In this document: piece after piece, positions 38,371 to 47,551 of the stretch
How the letters are laid out: each line of letters begins with the position of its first letter
How positions within the stretch are numbered: the stretch's first letter is position 1
Assembly: GCA_963836085.1 (NCBI GenBank)
Contig: CAWIHT010000014.1
Span: 1-64,000, forward strand
Origin: JAHEEL01 sp963836085
GTDB lineage: Bacteria; Actinomycetota; Acidimicrobiia; Spongiisociales; UBA5794
Direction: 5' to 3'
Length of the DNA stretch: 64,000 nt
Notes under the pieces: model-generated
What the model was told of the DNA's origin: nothing
Database searches by the model: none
Seen by the model: the letters and a program-made list of their open reading frames with translations, nothing else
Translations under genes and position numbers: made by a program

Positions 38371-39336
38371 TCAGGACGGGTCGGCGACGATGTGAAGGGA
38401 TGACGGGGCTTCGGCGCGAGACGCAGGGACGCCCTCCGCCCCCTCGAAGACCACCCACAGCCAGCATTCGCGCTCGGGCGCGTAGAAGACGAGATCGCCG
38501 GTCGACAGGGTGATCCAGCACTCCCCCGCCTCGTCCCCACGAAAGTCGACCGATTCCGCGCCGAAGTCCTCGACCAGCTCACCCCAGAGCGTTCGCTCGC
38601 CAGCGGCGGAATCCGCGCGGTACGGAACCGCTCCTGGGGAGTCCTTATCGTTGCCAGGCGAGCGTCCAACGCGATCGTAGAGGTTGAGGATCTCGGCAAG
38701 CTCCCTGGCTCCCCCACCGCGCTCCTCCGGACTCGGCCCGATCGACTGATCACTCGCCATGGTCGGTGCACGCTCGCGCTGTGGACGAGTTTGGGATCTA
38801 TCGGGCGTCGACGGCTTGGAGAGTGTTGCCGGCAAGGAGTGATCCACCGCTCCGACCAGATGCGGCGCATCTCGCTCGGACGGCGCGACCTCGTCCGCCG
38901 AGGGTCGATGCTCAAGGTGCGGTTCTGGGAGGTGAGCGGCAGTCGATGGGACACGTTCGGCAACGGCATGTATCAGGATCTCGTCCACAAGACACTCCAC
39001 CGGATCGATCAGGCGCCGAACATCGCCATCGTCGGAGCGTCGCGGTGCCGCGATCGCCACGTGGAGGTGACGTGGGCGACCTTCGGGCCCCGCCAAGGGA
39101 GTCGCGTAACGGGATCGAACGAGCCACGCGCTCGGCACCGCCCACAGGACGAACGAGAACACCGAGGCCCAATAGGCCGAAGCGGCACCGAATGGTCGCC
39201 CGGCGGTCTCCATCGCGACACCGACCATGCCGACGGTTGCAGTGGTGAGCATGCACAACAGGAGGAGCCAGCGGAAAACGGTGCCCGGACCGGGTGAAGC
39301 TGCCACACCAACAACGTACACCGGCGTCGACAGCAT
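38371..39336 (-). CDS. Two-helix membrane protein of unknown function
   Basis: 321 aa. The ATG at 39336 has GAGGA about 7 bases upstream. Two transmembrane helices lie near residues 19-45 and 52-72, followed by a long soluble region with a charged, Pro-rich middle. A compact C-terminal domain (about 230-321) holds LWGELVEDFGAESVDF and WITLSTGDLVFYAPE. No known family was recognised. It is divergent from the patatin-fusion gene, so the two may share a control region at 39337-39504. Confidence 0.6.
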   Translation of the reverse strand: MLSTPVYVVGVAASPGPGTVFRWLLLLCMLTTATVGMVGVAMETAGRPFGAASAYWASVFSFVLWAVPSAWLVRSRYATPLAGPEGRPRHLHVAIAAPRRSDDGDVRRLIDPVECLVDEILIHAVAERVPSTAAHLPEPHLEHRPSADEVAPSERDAPHLVGAVDHSLPATLSKPSTPDRSQTRPQRERAPTMASDQSIGPSPEERGGGARELAEILNLYDRVGRSPGNDKDSPGAVPYRADSAAGERTLWGELVEDFGAESVDFRGDEAGECWITLSTGDLVFYAPERECWLWVVFEGAEGVPASRAEAPSSLHIVADPS

Positions 39337-39504
39337 CGGAAATCCTCGCGGTGTCTCGGATTCCAGTCCATTCGGTCCCTCCATCACTGGCGATTCCACT
39401 GCGGGGATGGTGTCAATCCCTGGAGCAGAAGTGCTCGCTGAGACCACTCGTGTCCTGCAACGTCTGCTCCTCTATGGCAGACTGTGGATCGGACCGGGAA
39501 AACC

Positions 39505-42500
39505 ATGGACCAGACGTCCGACCATGCCCCGCCCAACGGCGATGTCGAGCCACAACGCCCAGCGGGGTGGAGACGGTGGAAACCGTCGGAGACGACGGCG
39601 TGGGTGCTCGTCGTCGTCATCCCCATCGCACTGTTCATCTTCACGCAACTCGATTTCGTCCAGAACGCGCAGGGATGGTTCTTCAAGGACCTGACCTCCT
39701 GGGACCTCGGCAAGAAGGACATCGTCGCCGACATCGTCGCCCCGATCTGGGTTGTGTCGATCGTGGCGGTAGCCGCTCTTGAGCGCCGCATGCTGCGGTA
39801 CTACGCCGATTCGCCCTCACCTCCCGAAGCCACGCCGGTCCCGATCCTCACCCCGCGCCGGGTCAACGCCTCGACGTGGGTCGCCACCGCGGGCGCAGGT
39901 GCCATCGTCCTCATGTCGTGGACTCGGGAGTGGGTCCGGTTCAACGAGCAACCCGACGCGTTCTGGTACGTCCTGACGATCCTGTTCGTGTTGGCGATGC
40001 TGCTCATCCCCGTGTGGTGGGAGCGGCGCGACCTCTTTCGCGATGTCCACGACGCCATCGCACAATCGAAGGCCGCCCAACGCATCGATGTCTACCTCTT
40101 CGGGTCCGACGACCGCGGCGGACAACGGTGGCTCATTCTCTTCACCTTCGCTGCCCTCACGGCCTTCGTGGTGTTCTCCGTACTCAACCAGTTCGACGCA
40201 CTGCTCAAGGGAATGCACCCCTCTGGGGGAGCTTCAGTGGGGATGAACGGGCTTGCTTCGGTCTTCGAGTTCGATCTCAGTCAGAAGCCCGATCAGATCA
40301 TCGAGCGGGTCGGGAGTTGGGCTGCGTACGCGGTCGACGTGGGTCCCGGATTCGCCACCGGCCATGTCGTCGCCACCGGCTACCTGGTACTCGACAGCCT
40401 CGTGATGATCCCCGCCTACACGATTTGGATCGGGATTCTCCTCCTCCATGTGCGTCGCACACGCCCGGAGAGCCTGTCCGACGAGGCGGCAGGCAGCTAC
40501 TCGCTCATCAACGGGGTCGGCTTTCTCGCCCTCTTTGTCCTCGCCGCCGCCGACCTCTTCGAGAATCTCATGACGTGGGTCGTCATCGACAGCGCGTGGT
40601 ACACACCCGCGACGCTCGGGAGTTGGACGGTGCGCCTCATGTGGTTTGCTGCGCTGTTCCGCACGATGGCCCTCTTCCTCCTCATCGCCGTCGCAGTGCT
40701 ATCCCTGGCCTTCCGGGCGTCGCGATATCGGTGGTTGGGTGACGCCCTCGTATCGGTCCGCGGCCAGATCCTCGTGGTTGTGTTCGTCGCCGCAGTGCTC
40801 GGCATGGCTCAGATGGAGGACGTCGTTCGGCGCTGGACCGTGTCGGTCGCTTTCCTCACCGTTGCCATGGCGACCGCCCTCGCCGTCCTTGTTCAATGGA
40901 CATCCGCATCCGCGTTCGCGCACCTGCGCGGCGAGGCGGCCAACGTCGAATCCGGCAATCCCCCGGAACCGAAGCGGGTGCGAATGCCATGGAAGTCCGC
41001 GCCGACATCACTGCGCTCGATGGTCGTCGCCAGCATCTTCGGTATCGCCGCCGTGCAGGTCGTCCTCGTGGGGACCTTCGGTCTCCCAATCGGGCTCGGA
41101 CTCGTGGTGCCGTCGACCATGATCTCCATCCTGTGGATCTTCGGGATCCCGCTCCCCGAGGCGCTCTTCCGCCGGGGCGACCGGAGCATCGATCCAGCCA
41201 TCGAACGCTGGTTCCCGAAAGCCCTGGGCGCCGCCATCTACGTCACGCTCGGCATCGTGGTCATTCGTGCGGCCGCCACCCAGCTCGTCTTCGCTCGCCA
41301 CGTCGACCTCTGGCTCCTCTTCGGGCTCGTGCCCCTGTTCCTCGGCGCCTACCGGATCCACACCAAGACCTGGTCCACGATGGGGGCGCTCGAACTCATC
41401 GTCGTCTCCAGTGTCTCCCTGTTCGGCGTGGCACTGTGGATCACCCGCGGTGATCCCGAGCTCTCCCCCGTGGCACTGATGTTCCTCGGTCTCCTCATCA
41501 CCTACGGCGCCATGCCGTTCTACTACTCATACGATCCAGCCTCGTTCCCGAGCCGATTCGTGCGCGACCGGTTGCCCGGACTTCGCTTCCAGCCGTTGAT
41601 CGCCGTCGGAGGATCGATCGCCCTCATCACCAGCCTGGCGATCGTGATCCGCCCGCTCTCAGTGCCCGCTCGCATCGGCACCGTTTCCGTAGTGCTCCTC
41701 GGATCAATGCTGCTTGCCTGGCTTGCGGCGATGGCCGTTGCATATGCCGAAGCGACCCGACCTCCGAAGATCGTCGCCGCATTCGGCCTCAAACGGACGC
41801 CGGTCTTCATCTTCATGTTCGTGTGGGTCGCGCTGGCGGGTATCGCGGCAACCGGAGCCAGCAACGAGGTAGCGATCCAGCAACGAGTCGGGTCGACCGA
41901 GCCGGGCAGCGTCGTCGTCGACGACGTCTGGGATCGGTGGGTATCTCGCAATGCCACCGACACCACAGGCGATGAAGCGATCCCGATCGTGTTCATCGCC
42001 AGCTCCGGAGGTGGCATCCGGGCAGCTGCGTGGTCGTCCTACGTCATGGATTGCCTGTTCACTGGATCCATGGATATCGAGACATGCCAGCCGAACGGGG
42101 TGGGGGCCGAATCGATTGCGGTGATGTCGGGCGTCTCGGGTGGCAGCCTCGGTCTCGCGGCATGGAGCTCCGCCGTGGTCGACCCATCGGTGACGGCGCA
42201 GACCGACGACTGGGTGAAGGACCGCCTCGGCGATGACTACCTCGCCGGAGCCATGGCGTGGCTTCTCCTCGTCGACACACCCAGGAGCTTCCTCGGGTTT
42301 GGGCCGTCCATCCGCGACCGGGCAGAGATCATGGAGCTCACGTGGGAGGCGTCGTGGGACTCCGCCGGTGGCAGCCTGCTATCGCTGGGCATGTTCGACC
42401 TGTGGGACCGCCACACCGACATGCCCCTGATGGTGTTCAACGGGACGAGCGTCAACGATCCATGCCGATTCAACGCTTCGGTGCTGTCGGCTACCGCCCA

Positions 42501-43248
42501 CGATGTCGACGACACATGCACGTCACTTTCCGTGTTCGAGGGCCGAACCACACCGGTGTCGGAAGCCACGACACTCGCGGCGACCAAGGATCTCGCCGAC
42601 TACCTGTGCCCGGGACAAGACATCAAGGTCTCAACCGCGGCGCTGATGTCCGCCCGATTCCCCGTGATCACACCGTCGGGTCGGATCGGAGGATCGCTCA
42701 TCGAGTGCACGGATGACCCGATCAACGCCTTCGTCGTCGACGGTGGATACAACGAGGGCAGCGGCGCCGGAACGCTCACCGAGCTGTGGCAGCGGCTCGA
42801 ACCCAACGTCGAAGCCTTCAACCAGGATCATGACGCGTGCATCGTGCCGTTCCTGATCCAGATCGACAACGGATACGAGAACCCGGGCGCCGCTCCCGCC
42901 GGATCCTCGCCGATCGAGGTGCTGGTTCCGATCCGGACCCTGGTCGCCAGCCAGTTCGGGCGCATCGCCAACGCTCGCGAACAGGCCGCGATCGAGTTCG
43001 ACCGCCCGCTCGATGTCGGGGGGAAGCCCATTGTGGTCACTGATCCCTCTGGGAGACAGATCACCAGCCGCTACGCACGGATCACCACCCGAGCCCATCC
43101 CGGGGTGCAAGCCCCGCTCGGATGGACCCTGTCCAATGCGTCGTTCGACGATCTGCGGTCGCAGTTGACGATCGAGGAGAACCGGGCCGAACTCGCCGAG
43201 ATCCAACGGTGGCTCAACCAGCCGCTCACGTGCCGAGACCAGGGGTAG
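39505..43248 (+). CDS. Large multi-TM protein fused to a C-terminal patatin-like phospholipase
   Basis: 1247 aa from the ATG at 39505; a GTG at 39484 would add seven residues. The first 820 or so residues hold more than a dozen hydrophobic helices, separated by short loops and one long extramembrane segment. The C-terminal 400 residues carry the patatin signature: an oxyanion-hole SSGGGIRAAAW, the nucleophile elbow GVSGG with Ser about 878, and the catalytic Asp in VDGGYNEG near 1079. Patatin enzymes cleave acyl groups from membrane lipids. Being part of a membrane channel- or transporter-like scaffold is unusual. It is followed 8 bp later by an acyltransferase gene, which suggests a lipid deacylation/acylation pair. 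Confidence 0.85.
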   Translation: MDQTSDHAPPNGDVEPQRPAGWRRWKPSETTAWVLVVVIPIALFIFTQLDFVQNAQGWFFKDLTSWDLGKKDIVADIVAPIWVVSIVAVAALERRMLRYYADSPSPPEATPVPILTPRRVNASTWVATAGAGAIVLMSWTREWVRFNEQPDAFWYVLTILFVLAMLLIPVWWERRDLFRDVHDAIAQSKAAQRIDVYLFGSDDRGGQRWLILFTFAALTAFVVFSVLNQFDALLKGMHPSGGASVGMNGLASVFEFDLSQKPDQIIERVGSWAAYAVDVGPGFATGHVVATGYLVLDSLVMIPAYTIWIGILLLHVRRTRPESLSDEAAGSYSLINGVGFLALFVLAAADLFENLMTWVVIDSAWYTPATLGSWTVRLMWFAALFRTMALFLLIAVAVLSLAFRASRYRWLGDALVSVRGQILVVVFVAAVLGMAQMEDVVRRWTVSVAFLTVAMATALAVLVQWTSASAFAHLRGEAANVESGNPPEPKRVRMPWKSAPTSLRSMVVASIFGIAAVQVVLVGTFGLPIGLGLVVPSTMISILWIFGIPLPEALFRRGDRSIDPAIERWFPKALGAAIYVTLGIVVIRAAATQLVFARHVDLWLLFGLVPLFLGAYRIHTKTWSTMGALELIVVSSVSLFGVALWITRGDPELSPVALMFLGLLITYGAMPFYYSYDPASFPSRFVRDRLPGLRFQPLIAVGGSIALITSLAIVIRPLSVPARIGTVSVVLLGSMLLAWLAAMAVAYAEATRPPKIVAAFGLKRTPVFIFMFVWVALAGIAATGASNEVAIQQRVGSTEPGSVVVDDVWDRWVSRNATDTTGDEAIPIVFIASSGGGIRAAAWSSYVMDCLFTGSMDIETCQPNGVGAESIAVMSGVSGGSLGLAAWSSAVVDPSVTAQTDDWVKDRLGDDYLAGAMAWLLLVDTPRSFLGFGPSIRDRAEIMELTWEASWDSAGGSLLSLGMFDLWDRHTDMPLMVFNGTSVNDPCRFNASVLSATAHDVDDTCTSLSVFEGRTTPVSEATTLAATKDLADYLCPGQDIKVSTAALMSARFPVITPSGRIGGSLIECTDDPINAFVVDGGYNEGSGAGTLTELWQRLEPNVEAFNQDHDACIVPFLIQIDNGYENPGAAPAGSSPIEVLVPIRTLVASQFGRIANAREQAAIEFDRPLDVGGKPIVVTDPSGRQITSRYARITTRAHPGVQAPLGWTLSNASFDDLRSQLTIEENRAELAEIQRWLNQPLTCRDQG

Positions 43249-43255
43249 GACCACG

Positions 43256-45136
43256 ATGAACAAGTACCTGGCCTACACACGGAAGATCGCCGACTCCACA
43301 CCCCCCGACCGCAATCGGGTCGTTGACACAGTGCGCGCCGGGGCGATCCTCGTCGTTGTCGTCGGGCATTGGCTCGCGGCATCCATCTGGCTTCAGGCCA
43401 ACGACGAGATCGCCCTCATGAATTCGCTCGAGTGGATCCCCTACGCCGGCTGGGTGACCTGGGTCGTCCAGGTGATGCCGATCTTCTTCGTCGTCGGCGG
43501 ATACGCGAACGGACGGGCTCTCGCGTCTCAGGCGGACCGCTTTGAGTACGGCGACTGGGTGACCCGCAGGGTCCGCCGGCTGTTCACGCCGGTCGTCCCA
43601 TTGCTCGTCGCGTGGACCATCCTCATTGTCGTCCTCGGTCCGTTCCTGCCGTCCGATGTCGTACGCGCTGGCGCAATGTCGGCCACGGTGCCTGTGTGGT
43701 TCATTGCGGTGTACGTGGCCGTGACGGCGATCGCTCCAGTCGCCTACCGCTGGTGGCGATCCGCCGGGTTGTGGTCGATCGTGATCCTCTCGCTGTGCGC
43801 GATCCTTGTCGACTACCTCCGCTTCGGTCACAACGTCCCGGGCCTCAGTTGGGTGAACTTCCTGTTTGTGTGGATGGCGGTTCACCAGTTCGGGTTCTGG
43901 TGGGCGGCGCGCGAGCGTGATCGCAAGCCGATCACCATCGGGATGGGGCTGACCATCGCCGGCGTGTCCCTCGGCGTCCTCGTCACCGTCACGTGGATCG
44001 GCTGGTACCCCGTCGCGATGGTGGGTGTGCCCGGGGCCGAGGTGACGAACATGACACCACCGACCTTCGCGATCGCTCTCCTCGGCTTCATGCAGGCTGG
44101 CTTCATCTGGGTCGCGTCCGGGCCGATCGGCCGGTTCGCCCGTCGCCCGGGTCCGTGGCACGGCGTCGTCGCCGTTTCGGGTGTGATGATGACGATCTAC
44201 CTTTGGCACCTCACGGCGATGACGTTGGTGGCGTCGGTGTTCCTGTTCGCCTTCGACGGGGTGGTCTTCCGGATCGAACCCGGTACCACCGCATGGTGGC
44301 TCAGCCGTCCGGTATGGCTCGCTGCCCTCGTCACTGTGACGCTTGCCCTTGTGGCCGTGTTCGCCCGGTTCGAGTGGCGTGTCCGCGACACGCCGCCACC
44401 GGCCAGGACCGGATTCGTGATCGCAGGCGTGCTGCTCGTAGCCGGCGCTGCAGCCGCCGTGGCGTACTTCGGCCTCGCCGCGGCGGATGCCACCGTGAAC
44501 TGGATTATCCCGATCGCTGCGTTCGTGGGGGCGGGCATCATGGGCGCCTACCCGGCGCAACGAATCAAGAAGGCTGACTCCACACTCCTGGACGCTACCC
44601 GGTCGAGACCGCCTAGAACGCTAGAGTTCGTGCACAACAACCGCCGAGGCGATGATCGCTGTGCTATTCGTCGCCATGTGCACGATGATCGGCGCGATGA
44701 TGCTGCCGGAGTAGAGCCGAATCCACACGAACACCATGCCGGCGAGGAACGTCGAGACAACCGCCGCGACCACCGGCTCCCAGGTGCCCCCGAAGGCGTC
44801 CCCAACGGGATTCGTCTCAACGGCGTCGAGGGCGGGAAGCACGTGCCACAGGCCAAACAGCAGCGACGACCACAATGCGGCAACCAGTGGCGACGTGCGG
44901 CGGGCGAGCATCCCGAAGACGATGCCGCGAAAGAGCACCTCCTCGTACACCGCGGTACCGATTGGCACTCGGAACAGGGCGTGGTAGAGCGACAACCCGA
45001 TCGAACCCTCAATGATCCGATCGTCGCGGAACGCCTCCCTGACCGCCGGGAGCATCACCGCAGCGAAGAAGAGCCCAACGATCACGATACCGATGAGACT
45101 CCCGACCGCCGCACCGCGTCGCAGTCGATCCGCTGA
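43256..45136 (+). CDS. Acyltransferase-3 family membrane protein, reading past its expected end
   Basis: The ATG at 43256 lies 8 bp after the patatin-fusion gene with a GGTAGGA ribosome site. Residues 1 to about 440 are a typical ten-helix acyltransferase-3 protein: NRVVDTVRAGAILVVVVGHW contains the family's essential His, with IFFVVGGYANG and MMTIYLWHLTAM further on. The convincing part ends near 44580 (YPAQRIKKA). The frame has no stop there and runs to 45136 through sequence that is antisense to the CPBP gene, with a charged composition unlike a real domain. A TGA at 44575-44577 lies one frame away, so a one-base indel probably removed the true stop. Confidence 0.75.
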   Translation: MNKYLAYTRKIADSTPPDRNRVVDTVRAGAILVVVVGHWLAASIWLQANDEIALMNSLEWIPYAGWVTWVVQVMPIFFVVGGYANGRALASQADRFEYGDWVTRRVRRLFTPVVPLLVAWTILIVVLGPFLPSDVVRAGAMSATVPVWFIAVYVAVTAIAPVAYRWWRSAGLWSIVILSLCAILVDYLRFGHNVPGLSWVNFLFVWMAVHQFGFWWAARERDRKPITIGMGLTIAGVSLGVLVTVTWIGWYPVAMVGVPGAEVTNMTPPTFAIALLGFMQAGFIWVASGPIGRFARRPGPWHGVVAVSGVMMTIYLWHLTAMTLVASVFLFAFDGVVFRIEPGTTAWWLSRPVWLAALVTVTLALVAVFARFEWRVRDTPPPARTGFVIAGVLLVAGAAAAVAYFGLAAADATVNWIIPIAAFVGAGIMGAYPAQRIKKADSTLLDATRSRPPRTLEFVHNNRRGDDRCAIRRHVHDDRRDDAAGVEPNPHEHHAGEERRDNRRDHRLPGAPEGVPNGIRLNGVEGGKHVPQAKQQRRPQCGNQWRRAAGEHPEDDAAKEHLLVHRGTDWHSEQGVVERQPDRTLNDPIVAERLPDRREHHRSEEEPNDHDTDETPDRRTASQSIR

Positions 45137-45406
45137 CATCCCCATCGCATCCCACGTCGTGCCGCCGCCCCGGGCCAGAAGGAGCGCGGCGCCGAGAACG
45201 GTGAGGTTGAACGGCACGTACCACGGTGGACTCAGAACCTCGTTGACGATCACGTTGGCGAACAGCAGGAGGGCAACGATGCCTGCGAGATAGACACCGA
45301 CGGGTTGAGGCCACTCGGGCAAGGTCCGCCACCGGGATGGTCGCCACAGGTCGGGCCACGACGAGACAGGCCTCGCCCGGTGAATAGTGGTTCGTGTGGC
45401 CGTCAC
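44621..45406 (-). CDS. CPBP family intramembrane glutamic endopeptidase
   Basis: 261 aa with about seven hydrophobic helices. The CPBP (Abi/Rce1-like) motifs are visible: EEVLFRG with Glu155-Glu156 and Arg160, FGLWH with His188, and a final HMATNS. Members cleave prenylated or other membrane-associated peptides; in bacteria several act in bacteriocin immunity or signal processing. The GTG at 45406 is used. The gene converges on the acyltransferase and, as the sequence stands, lies opposite its extended reading frame. The diverged L-like repeat at 45.7 kb lies upstream. Confidence 0.88.
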   Translation of the reverse strand: MTATRTTIHRARPVSSWPDLWRPSRWRTLPEWPQPVGVYLAGIVALLLFANVIVNEVLSPPWYVPFNLTVLGAALLLARGGGTTWDAMGMSADRLRRGAAVGSLIGIVIVGLFFAAVMLPAVREAFRDDRIIEGSIGLSLYHALFRVPIGTAVYEEVLFRGIVFGMLARRTSPLVAALWSSLLFGLWHVLPALDAVETNPVGDAFGGTWEPVVAAVVSTFLAGMVFVWIRLYSGSIIAPIIVHMATNSTAIIASAVVVHEL

Positions 45407-46102
45407 GGTGTCTGCCGAAGCCCCTTGTGCGATGCGCCGTCAATTGCGAGTCTCCCATCAGACCGCGATCAAGGAAAGGAGTCCGGTCTGCTCGGGAGCA
45501 ACAGCCGTGCCACGGCCCATGCTGGTGGGGGAATCCGTGGCATCTGCGGCATTGGCTGTGAAGCAGTGACCACGCGATCTGCATGCGCTGAAGCCCTTTC
45601 ACGAGTGCCCGCTTCCAGTCGGTCGCCTGACAGAGCGTTGCGTGCAGTTGGGCCCCAATCGACGTTGTCAGGACTCGCCGCAAGAACGCATCAAAGAACG
45701 CAAACGTGCAGTACGTGGGCCAGATACGCACGGCTTCGCCACCGATGTGCGCCGCATCCCGCGCGCCACGAACGCCTTCCAATGACGGCTCCAGCGTATC
45801 AGTGCCACGGTTCAGATTGATCCGGCGCGCTCGGAATTGAACCAACACGGGCACCGCTGGAGGGTGTCGGAACTTGCTGCGCAAAGAACGCTGCAGCAAT
45901 GAGACAAACGTGGATCGCCACGCTCTCTCGACGAAGCGTATGTGTGACCGCATTGGCGGAATCGTCGTGTGAAGACCAGTGACTACTCGACCCCGGCAGT
46001 GGGTCCGTTGTCGTCGAACCGTGTGCCGATGACCAGTCCTTTCGGCACTCACGACAACCCCACTCGACTAGGCAGGTCGTTCAGGGCATCCTTGTAGTAG
46101 GC
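45407..46102. other. Intergenic region with a diverged L-like repeat
   Basis: About 700 bp upstream of both the CPBP gene (leftward) and the small gene at 46103. It contains an L-like segment at 45670-45835. No other supported gene was seen. Confidence 0.4.
45670..45835 (-). repeat. Diverged relative of upstream repeat L, copy C
   Basis: About 165 bp alignable by eye to 34300-34440 on the same strand. It shares TTCGCCAC, ATGTGC and a strongly matching GGTTCAGATTGATCCGG (GGTTCAGACTGATCCGG in copy B). It is shorter and more diverged than copies A and B. It points toward the CPBP gene 264 bp away. Confidence 0.4.
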
Positions 46103-46345
46103 ATGGAAGGCATCTACACGCAGTATCCGACGGGATTCTCTTGCGACGTCTGCGGCGGCATCGCTGTCGTCGACGTTGACGATGGGGATCACTACCTGTG
46201 TTCTGCGCACGCGATCGAACCGCTGATGGAGATCAACCTCACCGGAGACGAGCCAATCGTCACCATTGCGGATGGGCCAGCACCCGCGTCAAACGTCATC
46301 ATCGATCGGCGCACCGTCCACATCGCCGGATGTGGTCATCGCTGA
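46103..46345 (+). CDS. Small protein with a CxxC/CxxH zinc-site pattern
   Basis: 80 aa. Cys14-x2-Cys17 and Cys33-x2-His36 could bind one zinc ion, framed by short beta segments, as in small treble-clef or ClpX-type fingers. Cytoplasmic, with no signal peptide. The ribosome site is weak and the family is not recognised. Confidence 0.5.
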   Translation: MEGIYTQYPTGFSCDVCGGIAVVDVDDGDHYLCSAHAIEPLMEINLTGDEPIVTIADGPAPASNVIIDRRTVHIAGCGHR

Positions 46346-46602
46346 CGCGGACGTGCGGGAGCTCCTCACAGATGTCGTATCCGGTCTGCGTGCCATCCGA
46401 CGTCGCCTCGAACCGACACCACCTCTCTAGATGAGTCTGACGGCGCCTGTCGTCACGCACCACAGCGGGAATCTGGATATGCCACGCCTCACGGTCGTTC
46501 ACCGACGGCCATCGTCCGACCCTGCGGCGCGCCGAGTCCGCCCGCGAAGAGCTCCATCACGGACTGCGACGCTTGACAACCTCAGGAGCTTTGGTGGGCG
46601 AA

Positions 46603-46622
46603 TCCTCCGGGAATCCGGAGGA
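46603..46622. repeat. Perfect hairpin
   Basis: TCCTCCGG-GAAT-CCGGAGGA, an eight-base-pair perfect stem with a tetraloop, directly before a second and stronger hairpin. Confidence 0.6.
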
Positions 46623-46629
46623 CAACGGC

Positions 46630-46658
46630 AGAAACCCCAAGCAGTGCTTGGGGTTTCT
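46630..46658. terminator. Strong bidirectional terminator hairpin
   Basis: A 13-base-pair perfect stem from AGAAACCCCAAGC to its complement, with a three-base loop. It has A residues on one side and T residues on the other, so it can act in both directions between the small gene at 46103 and the RNA-binding protein gene. Confidence 0.7.
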
Positions 46659-46713
46659 GGACGTCGATACGCCATCATGCGATAGGCATCGCCTCACGCC
46701 GAGGCGAATCCCG

Positions 46714-46895
46714 CTACGCCGTACTACCGGCGGTCTTGCGGGCTACGGGCATCGCGAATCCCGCACATTGGCATTTGGGGACCGTGCAGGTGTTGCGGAT
46801 ATGGTGCTCCCGTTTGGGGTGACCGCATCCGCTGCAACGTTGCCGCTCGGCGCCAGCGACACGAGGCTGGGAGGCCCTCAGCGAGAACGCTCTTT
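46714..46895 (-). pseudogene. Zinc-knuckle-like open segment in the -1 frame after the RRM gene
   Basis: About 60 codons overlapping the end of the RRM gene, one frame back. It carries a dense Cys/His array: CSGCGHPKREHH, then CTVPKCQCAGF. It has no start codon or ribosome site of its own. It could be a C-terminal extension reached by an indel or by -1 frameshifting near the CAAAAG at the overlap, or a decayed zinc-ribbon gene. The Cys/His spacing is too regular to dismiss. Confidence 0.4.
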
Positions 46896-47132
46896 TGCGA
46901 CGCTCACTGCAAGGTCGCGACCGTCGAGGTCGGTGCCGTTGAGCGCCGAGATCGCCGTGTCGGCGCCTTCCTGAGACTCCATCTCGACGAAGCCGAAGCC
47001 ACGTGACCGGCCGGTATCGCGGTCGTTGATGACCTGGGCCGTCTTCACGTCGCCGTGCTGAGCGAAGAGGGTCTCCAGGTCGGCCGTTGTGGTGTTGAAC
47101 GTCAGGTTTCCAACGTAGAGGTTGCTGGACAT
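46878..47132 (-). CDS. RRM-type RNA-binding protein
   Basis: 84 aa, a single RNA recognition motif. RNP2 is LYVGNL (residues 5-10) and RNP1 is RGFGFVEM (44-51). The ATG at 47132 has AAGGAG 8 bases upstream. Small RRM proteins of this type are common in cyanobacteria and some other bacteria, where they bind mRNA and are often cold-inducible. Translation may extend into a zinc-knuckle-like segment by a frame change. Confidence 0.92.
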   Translation of the reverse strand: MSSNLYVGNLTFNTTTADLETLFAQHGDVKTAQVINDRDTGRSRGFGFVEMESQEGADTAISALNGTDLDGRDLAVSVAKERSR

Positions 47133-47551
47133 GCGGGTACTCCTTGAGAAGCGTCGGACCGCCGGGGGCTGACGCCCCGCCAGAGGTGCGGTCCGAGCCA
47201 GGCGCAATGCGTCGACGAGAAGCAGCAGGTCGTGCGGTGATCCCACCGGACGGATGTGGCGGGACGGGCGCTGTACGCGTGATACGTACGCTGTCATCAC
47301 CGAGGGTAGCGGCCGACGGGCGATACCCGACTGGAATCGCCATGGCATCGGCGGCTCGGGCCCCATGCAATCGATACTTCGCCGACAGTCCAACCCCCGT
47401 AGGGGCCGAACGCGGGTAGCCTTCGCAAGCGCGGTTCACCCGCACCTCACTTCCGTTCTCGGAACCGCCGAATTGGCACCCGGTTTCCCTGCCCCGATGA
47501 GTGATCGTCACCTGCTCGCCGTCCCGGCGACCCCCGTCCCTGGAGGATGTA
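47133..47551. other. Divergent promoter region between RRM and glycosyltransferase genes
   Basis: About 420 bp. A long 5' leader for the RRM gene is possible, as is usual for cold-shock-type genes, but I see no defined structure. The glycosyltransferase ribosome site GGAGG lies at 47542. Confidence 0.35.

Noticed and set aside
43226..44560. 444-codon minus-strand open frame opposite the acyltransferase
   Set aside because: Charged low-complexity antisense of a membrane protein; no domain or start signal.
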